Below the pieces are notes generated by a model. That model did no database searches. It worked only from the letters and a program-made list of their open reading frames with translations, and had not been told where the DNA came from. A stretch of 10,861 bases of DNA from NCBI GenBank assembly GCA_964453035.1, contig CAYVOX010000118.1:1-10861 (forward strand), given 5' to 3'. Below are positions 7,163 through 10,861 of this stretch, in pieces (position 1 is the first letter of the stretch; each line of letters opens with the position of its first letter). The position numbers were made by a program, and so were the translations under genes. The DNA is from CAYVOX01 sp964453035. Its GTDB lineage: Bacteria; Chloroflexota; Anaerolineae; Anaerolineales; Anaerolineaceae.

Positions 7163-7411
7163 ATGGGTCTATTTGCGACGATTATTGTGGGTTTGATTGC
7201 GGGTGTTGTGGCTTCGTGGTTGATGAAAGCCAAAACAGGCCTGATCACTGACCTGATCCTGGGCGTGGTGGGCAGCATCCTGGGCGGCTGGATTGGCAGC
7301 CTGCTGGTGGGCGTGGACCTGATGACGGGGGTCAACCTGACCAGCATCATCGTGGCCATCCTGGGTGCGGCGCTGGTGATTATCATCTACCGCTTCCTGC
7401 GGCGGCGTTAG
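7163..7411 (+). CDS. GlsB/YeaQ/YmgE-type small membrane protein
   Basis: An 82-aa, very hydrophobic protein of the transglycosylase-associated / GlsB-YeaQ-YmgE family, linked to stress response in other bacteria. Three membrane segments are visible (about 3-22, 27-50 and 56-77), with the family-typical glycine pattern LILGVVGSILGGWIGSLL (31-48) and a basic tail RFLRRR. Two ATGs stand in tandem at 7160 and 7163; AGGAG at 7151-7155 is 4 nt from the first and 7 nt from the second, so the second is preferred. The frame is open back to 7016, but that part overlaps the preceding gene and is not family-like. It lies downstream of the SRPBCC gene in the same unit and is followed by a strong terminator. 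Confidence 0.88.
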   Translation: MGLFATIIVGLIAGVVASWLMKAKTGLITDLILGVVGSILGGWIGSLLVGVDLMTGVNLTSIIVAILGAALVIIIYRFLRRR

Positions 7412-7430
7412 AAGCGTCTTTTCCGACCTG

Positions 7431-7467
7431 AGACCCGTTGGGTAAAAAGCCTGGCGGGTCTTTTTTT
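7431..7467 (+). terminator. Intrinsic terminator after the SRPBCC/GlsB unit
   Basis: A perfect 7-bp stem AGACCCG (7431-7437) / CGGGTCT (7455-7461) with a 17-nt loop runs directly into seven Ts (7461-7467). A small alternative hairpin ACCC-GTT-GGGT shares the left arm. It begins 20 bp after the stop of the small membrane protein. Confidence 0.88.
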
Positions 7468-7629
7468 GCGAAGTTGCTCCAGCCTGCATACCCTTCAAGT
7501 ATGCTGCACGATCCTCGCAGGCGAAATTTAACCGGAAATTAACCCCAAAGTAAGTCAAGGCGCTCCCCAGTTCAACGGCGAAAAAATATGCTTTGCTTCA
7601 GCCCGGCAAGTCGCAGCGTGGTTTGGTAG
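7468..7629. other. Intergenic stretch without a gene
   Basis: No gene is seen here. Two mutually exclusive inverted repeats are present: GCATAC/GTATGC (7486-7491 with 7499-7504) and GCCTGC/GCAGGC (7482-7487 with 7517-7522), followed by two similar AT-rich words near 7523-7545. It ends in the promoter of the EamA gene. Confidence 0.5.
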
Positions 7630-7635
7630 TACAAT
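7630..7635 (+). promoter_or_regulatory. -10 box (TACAAT) for the EamA transporter, leaderless-type
   Basis: TACAAT ends 8 nt before the ATG at 7644, so transcription would start at or within 1-2 nt of the start codon. No good -35 and no Shine-Dalgarno are visible. This supports a leaderless mRNA and excludes the in-frame TTG at 7593. Confidence 0.5.
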
Positions 7636-7643
7636 TACGGCTT

Positions 7644-8549
7644 ATGGATTCCCCTGCCCGCGCGCCGCAAAAAAGCCTGCCTATGGTTGTTTACTGGGCG
7701 CTGTTGTTCCTGGGGGTGCTGGCAGGCTCCAGCGCGGTGATTTTCATCAAGGTCAGCACAGAGAACGCGCTGCTGGTGGCTTCTTACCGCCTGCTGATTG
7801 CGGCGGGGGTGCTCTCGCCGCTTTTTTTTCGCACGCTCTCTCAGCGCGGCATGCCCTATACCCGGCGCGAGTTAGGCTGGACGATTGTGCCGGGGCTGGT
7901 GCTGGCGCTGCACTTCATCACCTGGGTGATTGGGGCGCGCATGACGCTGGCAGCTAACGCCAGCCTGGTGGTGAACCTGGCGCCGGTGGCGATGCCGTTT
8001 TTCCTGTGGCTGTTCTACCGCGAGGTGGTTAACCGCTGGGAGGTGCTGGGCACGCTGCTGGCTGTGACCGGGCTGGGCGTGCTGGTGAGTGCCAACTACC
8101 GCCTCGACCCTGCCAATGCCTGGGGAGACCTGATGTGTTTCGGGTCCATGCTGGCGTTTGCGGCGTACCTGGCGCTGGGGCGGGTGAACGGCGCGCGCCT
8201 GCCGCTGTGGCTGTACCTGGTGCCGCTCTACACCATCGCAGGGGTGACGAGTTTGCTCGTCGGACTGATTTTTGTCAACCCCATCAAGGCGTACAGCCTG
8301 CAGAACGTGCTGGCTATTCTGGGGCTGGGGATTGTGCCGACGGTGATCGGCCACAGCCTGTTGAATTTCTCGATGAAGCACTTCAGGGGGCAGGTGGTGG
8401 GGGTGGCCAACCTGGGGCAGATCATTTTTTCGGGCCTGCTGGGGATGGTGGTGCTGGGCGAGTTCCCTTCGGGGGCGTTTTACGCCGCGGCGGCCTTTAT
8501 TTTCGCGGGGGTGGTTGTGGTGGTGACGGCCAATCACGGCAGGCGCTAA
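7644..8549 (+). CDS. EamA/DMT-family transporter
   Basis: A 301-aa drug/metabolite transporter with two EamA repeats, each of about five helices: the first about residues 12-145, the second about 155-298. Family-like stretches are LLVASYRLLIAAGVLSP in the first repeat, SLVVNLAPVAMPFFLWLFYRE before the centre, and in the second repeat GHSLLNFSMKHFRGQVVGVA and GLLGMVVLGEF, the usual conserved end-helix region. It acts in the cytoplasmic membrane, probably as an exporter of a small metabolite or amino acid; the substrate is not deducible. The ATG at 7644 is chosen because a TACAAT box sits right before it. It is preceded by a terminator and followed by 99 bp before the chelatase gene, which has its own promoter. 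Confidence 0.9.
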   Translation: MDSPARAPQKSLPMVVYWALLFLGVLAGSSAVIFIKVSTENALLVASYRLLIAAGVLSPLFFRTLSQRGMPYTRRELGWTIVPGLVLALHFITWVIGARMTLAANASLVVNLAPVAMPFFLWLFYREVVNRWEVLGTLLAVTGLGVLVSANYRLDPANAWGDLMCFGSMLAFAAYLALGRVNGARLPLWLYLVPLYTIAGVTSLLVGLIFVNPIKAYSLQNVLAILGLGIVPTVIGHSLLNFSMKHFRGQVVGVANLGQIIFSGLLGMVVLGEFPSGAFYAAAAFIFAGVVVVVTANHGRR

Positions 8550-8574
8550 GCCGGCTGCGGGGGGAGGATATTAG

Positions 8575-8610
8575 AATCGGGGGAGTGGAAGAGGGATCCG
8601 GTTCCCGATT
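8575..8610. repeat. Inverted repeat beside the chelatase promoter
   Basis: AATCGGG (8575-8581) and CCCGATT (8604-8610) form a perfect 7-bp inverted repeat with a 22-nt interior, ending 2 bp before the extended -10 box at 8613-8621 and spanning its -35 region. It could be an operator or chance; it is not followed by a T-run and does not look like a terminator. Confidence 0.35.
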
Positions 8611-8612
8611 TG

Positions 8613-8621
8613 TGCTAAAAT
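8613..8621 (+). promoter_or_regulatory. Extended -10 promoter of the chelatase gene
   Basis: TGCTAAAAT fits an extended -10, with no recognisable -35. The start would be near 8628, leaving a leader of about 21 nt with GGAGG at 8630-8634, which is 14 nt from the ATG at 8649 and thus farther than usual. The leader is too short for a cobalamin riboswitch. Confidence 0.5.
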
Positions 8622-8648
8622 TACCTTTCGGAGGCTGAGACACCCAAT

Positions 8649-9746
8649 ATGCCAGTCATTTACCCTTTTACAGCGATTGTAGGCCAGGAGCGCATGCGCC
8701 GCGCCCTGGTTTTGAACGCGGTTGATCCGCGCATCGGCGGCGTGCTCATCCGGGGGGAGCGAGGGACGGCAAAATCAACGGCGGCGCGGGCTCTGGCGGC
8801 TCTGCTGCCGAGCGTGAAGGTGGTGAGCGACTGCCGCTTTGGCTGCGACCCGGATAATCCCATCGCCCTGTGCACCGAGTGCCGTGAGCGCCTGGGGCGG
8901 GGCGAAACCCTGCCCACCGGCGAGCGCCGCACCTCCTTTGTGAACCTGCCCGTCTCGGCTACTGAAGACCGCGTGGTGGGCACGCTGGATATCGAGAAGG
9001 CCATCCAGAAGGGCGAGCGCCATTTTGAGCCGGGCGTGCTGGCGGCGGCGAACCGCGGGCTGCTGTATATTGACGAGGTCAACCTGCTGGATGACCACGT
9101 GGTGGATGTGCTGCTCGATTCGGCGGCGATGGGCATGAACATCGTCGAGCGCGAGGGGATTTCCTTCTCGCACCCGGCGCGCTTCATCCTGGTGGGCACC
9201 ATGAACCCGGAGGAAGGCGACCTGCGCCCGCAACTGCTGGACCGCTTTGCGCTTTCGGTTGAAATTCGTGGCATCCGCGAGGCGCGCGAGCGCGTGATGA
9301 TTATGGAGCGCAACATCGCCTTCGAGGTGAACGGCGAGGGCTTCAGGCAGGCCTGGCTGCCCAAGGAAGAAGAGCTTTCAAGGCAGGTGGAGGCAGCGCG
9401 GCAAATTGTGGACCAGGTCACCTATACCCGGCGCGATTTGCTCTCGATTGCCTCGCTCACGGCTTCATTAAACGTGGATGGACACCGGGCTGACCTGGTC
9501 ATCCTCAAGGCGGCACGCGCCCAGGCCGCTTTTGACGGGCGCACCGCTATCACCGACCGTGACATTGCCCTGGCAGCCGAACTGGCGCTGCCACACCGCC
9601 TCAAGCGCGGACCCTTCCAGCAGAGCGAGATGAGCATGGAAGAGTTGCAGGAGCGCATTGAGCAGCTGGAAGGCGGTAGCAGCACCACCGGCAAGGGCGA
9701 GCCCTCCGAGGAGCCCGGCTCCGAAACTCAGCTCCCAAAAAAATAA
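8649..9746 (+). CDS. chlI: Mg/Co-chelatase ATPase subunit (ChlI-like, zero-frame product)
   Basis: A 365-aa AAA+ ATPase of the ChlI/BchI type that powers metal insertion into the tetrapyrrole by the large chelatase subunit. It starts with the family-typical YPFTAIVGQE, then Walker A GERGTAKST (36-44), Walker B LLYIDEVNLL (D142, E143), sensor-1 region VGTMNPEEGDLRPQ (Asn186) and LLDRF with Arg199. A four-cysteine cluster, Cys62-x3-Cys66-x8-Cys75-x2-Cys78, sits between Walker A and Walker B; this insert is typical of the fused I-D 'putative cobaltochelatase' proteins rather than photosynthetic BchI. The tail (about 330-365) is a Ser/Glu/Gly-rich linker ending in LPKK at a TAA just after a run of seven As. 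That run is a -1 slippery site, so this product is probably the short form of a longer chlD gene. No CobN gene is in the window. Confidence 0.9.
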   Translation: MPVIYPFTAIVGQERMRRALVLNAVDPRIGGVLIRGERGTAKSTAARALAALLPSVKVVSDCRFGCDPDNPIALCTECRERLGRGETLPTGERRTSFVNLPVSATEDRVVGTLDIEKAIQKGERHFEPGVLAAANRGLLYIDEVNLLDDHVVDVLLDSAAMGMNIVEREGISFSHPARFILVGTMNPEEGDLRPQLLDRFALSVEIRGIREARERVMIMERNIAFEVNGEGFRQAWLPKEEELSRQVEAARQIVDQVTYTRRDLLSIASLTASLNVDGHRADLVILKAARAQAAFDGRTAITDRDIALAAELALPHRLKRGPFQQSEMSMEELQERIEQLEGGSSTTGKGEPSEEPGSETQLPKK

Positions 9747-9805
9747 CCGAGGGCGAAGCCAGCAGCGAGGAGACGCCGCAAGACGCTCGCCTGGATTCTT
9801 CGCCC
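9737..9805 (+). promoter_or_regulatory. Programmed -1 ribosomal frameshift cassette
   Basis: The heptamer A_AAA_AAA (9737-9743) is in X_XXY_YYZ phase with the ATPase frame. The next codon is the zero-frame stop TAA (9744-9746). After a 7-nt spacer a stem begins: GGGCGAAG (9751-9758) pairs perfectly with CTTCGCCC (9798-9805). Inside it CCAG (9759-9762) pairs with CTGG (9791-9794) and GCGAG (9765-9769) with CTCGC (9786-9790), giving about 17 bp in all with small bulges. Slippage reads on as K-K-I-T-E-G-E into the vWA frame. An AGGAG at 9709-9713 lies 23 nt upstream, farther than the usual stimulatory distance, so its role is doubtful. Confidence 0.85.
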
Positions 9806-10705
9806 AAACAGTTGTTTGACGATAAAAATTCCCGGTGGTGGGAAGGCGGCCAAAAAGTGAAGGTAGGGGAAGCCTTCACGCCTCGCCGCCTGGATACCCC
9901 TCTCGACAAAATCATGCGCCGGCACACAGGGCGGCGCTCGCGCACGCGCACAGACCAGCGCCGCGGGCGGTATGTGCAGGCGCGCTTTGCCAACAGCAAC
10001 CCCTACGACCTGGCATTTGATGCCACCCTGCGCGCGGCGGCGCCCTACCAGCGCCAGCGCGCGGAGCTGCGCAAGCGGGTGGCTTTTGCCATCCGCCCGA
10101 ACGATTACATGCGCAAGGTGCGCGTGCGGCGGGCAGCCAACCTGGTGCTCTTCCTGGTGGATGCCTCCTGGTCAATGGCGGTGGCGGAGCGCATGGCAGC
10201 CACCAAGGGGGCCATCCTCTCCCTGCTGACGGATGCCTACCAGCGCCGCGACCGGGTGGGGCTGATTGTTTTCCAGAAGGACCGCGCCACGCTGGTGCTG
10301 CAGCCGACTAACTCGGTGATGCTGGCGGAACGCGCCCTGGAGAACATCCCGGTGGGGGGTAAAACGCCGCTTTCGGCGGGGCTGCGCCTATCGATGGATG
10401 TGCTCCTGCAGGAGAAAATTCTCCATCCGGATGTGGAGCCGCTGCTGATTGTGCTGACCGACGGGGCGGGCAACGTGGCGCTGGGGGTGCTGCCCCCGCA
10501 AGAAGAAGCCCACATGATTGCAGAGCAAATTGCGGGGGAGGGGGTGCACAGCGTGGTGATTAACATGGAGCACGCCGCCTTTGACCAGGGGCTGGCGCAG
10601 GCTCTGGCGGAGCATTTGCAGTGCCCGTGCTACACCATCACCGACCTGAAAGCCGAGAGCCTGTACCTGACGGTGCGGCAGGAGATGGGGCAGGGGAAGA
10701 AGTAA
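9743..10705 (+). CDS. chlD: ChlD-like vWA region, made by -1 frameshift (685-aa fusion)
   Basis: This frame (320 aa after the slip, giving a 685-aa fusion with the ATPase) supplies the second half of a chelatase medium subunit. It begins with an acidic Ser/Glu/Pro-rich linker (ITEGEASSEETPQD), continues through a basic segment (RRHTGRRSRTRTDQRRGRY) and ends in a von Willebrand A domain. The metal-site (MIDAS) residues are intact: DASWS (Asp505, Ser507, Ser509 in the fusion), Thr573 in GGKTPLS and Asp605 in LTDG. In ChlD-type subunits this domain docks the AAA+ ring to the large subunit. No ATG or GTG occurs between the slip and the first possible start, a TTG at 9812 without a Shine-Dalgarno, so independent initiation is unlikely. 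A simple one-base sequencing error in the A-run is the alternative, but the correctly spaced stem-loop argues for programmed frameshifting. Confidence 0.87.
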   Translation: MTEGEASSEETPQDARLDSSPKQLFDDKNSRWWEGGQKVKVGEAFTPRRLDTPLDKIMRRHTGRRSRTRTDQRRGRYVQARFANSNPYDLAFDATLRAAAPYQRQRAELRKRVAFAIRPNDYMRKVRVRRAANLVLFLVDASWSMAVAERMAATKGAILSLLTDAYQRRDRVGLIVFQKDRATLVLQPTNSVMLAERALENIPVGGKTPLSAGLRLSMDVLLQEKILHPDVEPLLIVLTDGAGNVALGVLPPQEEAHMIAEQIAGEGVHSVVINMEHAAFDQGLAQALAEHLQCPCYTITDLKAESLYLTVRQEMGQGKK

Positions 10706-10733
10706 TTCTTATTCCCTCGTTCTTTTGCCCGGA

Positions 10734-10861
10734 TTATTCTTTCTTCAAAAAGACCAGCAGCTCGTAAACCAGGAAGGCCGGCCAGACCAGCCCCTTGAAG
10801 AATGCTTTGATTCGTTCTTCGGTGGTGGTGGCGCGCTTGAAGTAATACACCCACGCCCCAA
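10734..10861 (-). CDS. Small membrane protein, C-terminal fragment (5' end outside window)
   Basis: About 42 residues of a minus-strand frame that enters from the right edge and ends at TAA (10734-10736). It reads GAWVYYFKRATTTEERIKAF followed by a hydrophobic segment GLVWPAFLVYELLVFL and the basic/acid end KKE. This looks like the end of a short membrane-anchored protein; I do not recognise a family. It is preferred over the two other minus-strand frames because those give Arg/His-rich, low-quality translations. It converges on the chelatase gene with 28 bp between the stops and no clear terminator. Confidence 0.6.
   Translation of the reverse strand, partial: GAWVYYFKRATTTEERIKAFFKGLVWPAFLVYELLVFLKKE

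Noticed and set aside
6736..7386. 216-codon minus-strand frame over the SRPBCC and GlsB genes
   Set aside because: It is antisense to two recognised genes, has no ribosome site or domain, and runs through the intergenic gap.
8550..8648. Cobalamin riboswitch before the chelatase gene
   Set aside because: The expected leader is only about 21 nt and no B12-box-like or long structured element is visible.
9734..9746. Frame break at the A-run as a plain sequencing error or pseudogene
   Set aside because: It cannot be fully excluded. However, the heptamer phase, adjacent stop, 7-nt spacer and perfect stem make a functional signal more likely, and both halves have intact catalytic or metal-site motifs.
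9812..10705. vWA protein as a separate gene starting at the TTG at 9812
   Set aside because: There is no Shine-Dalgarno, the TTG lies just after the frameshift stem, and the natural linker upstream in the same frame (from 9743) would be lost. The frameshift reading explains it better.

Overview
The window is a piece of a draft bacterial genome. It is GC-rich, with dense compact operons, several short-leader or leaderless-looking promoters with good -10 boxes, and a B12/tetrapyrrole-type chelatase gene of the fused ChlI-ChlD kind. The overall style resembles Chloroflexota (Anaerolineae-like), but this is an inference from gene style with no marker gene to confirm it. A run of exactly 100 Ns (1525-1624) is flanked on both sides by the same 55 bp, which marks a scaffold join between two de Bruijn contigs that probably overlap directly.

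Layout. 1-272: a 98-bp tandem repeat whose unit folds into a nested hairpin; the array touches the stop codon of the first gene. 271-1458 (-): MFS transporter. 1459-1877: divergent intergenic region holding the scaffold gap, a cluster of three GGTGCATTC/GAATGCACC palindromes and a TATAAT box. 1878-5498 (+): two adjacent half-ABC exporters that form a heterodimer with one degenerate ATP site. 5491-6318 (-): an unrecognised five-helix membrane protein, convergent with the ABC pair and overlapping it by 8 bp. 6319-6615: two well-formed sigma70-type promoters facing apart. 6616-7411 (+): SRPBCC-domain protein plus GlsB/YeaQ-type small membrane protein, with their own promoter, a roughly 120-nt leader and a strong intrinsic terminator. 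7644-8549 (+): EamA/DMT transporter. 8649-10705 (+): ChlI-like AAA+ ATPase followed in the -1 frame by a ChlD-like linker and von Willebrand A domain. 10734-10861 (-): the C-terminus of a small membrane protein running off the edge.

The strongest signal is at 9737-9805. The ATPase frame ends in the heptamer A_AAA_AAA in correct -1 slippery phase, followed at once by TAA, then a 7-nt spacer and a long nested stem-loop (outer stem 9751-9758 with 9798-9805). Slipping by -1 joins the ATPase to the vWA part, which has no usable start of its own. The gene should therefore give both a 365-aa small (I-like) subunit and a 685-aa medium (D-like) subunit of a cobalt/magnesium chelatase. Programmed frameshifting in chlD genes has been described in the literature; here the whole cassette is visible.
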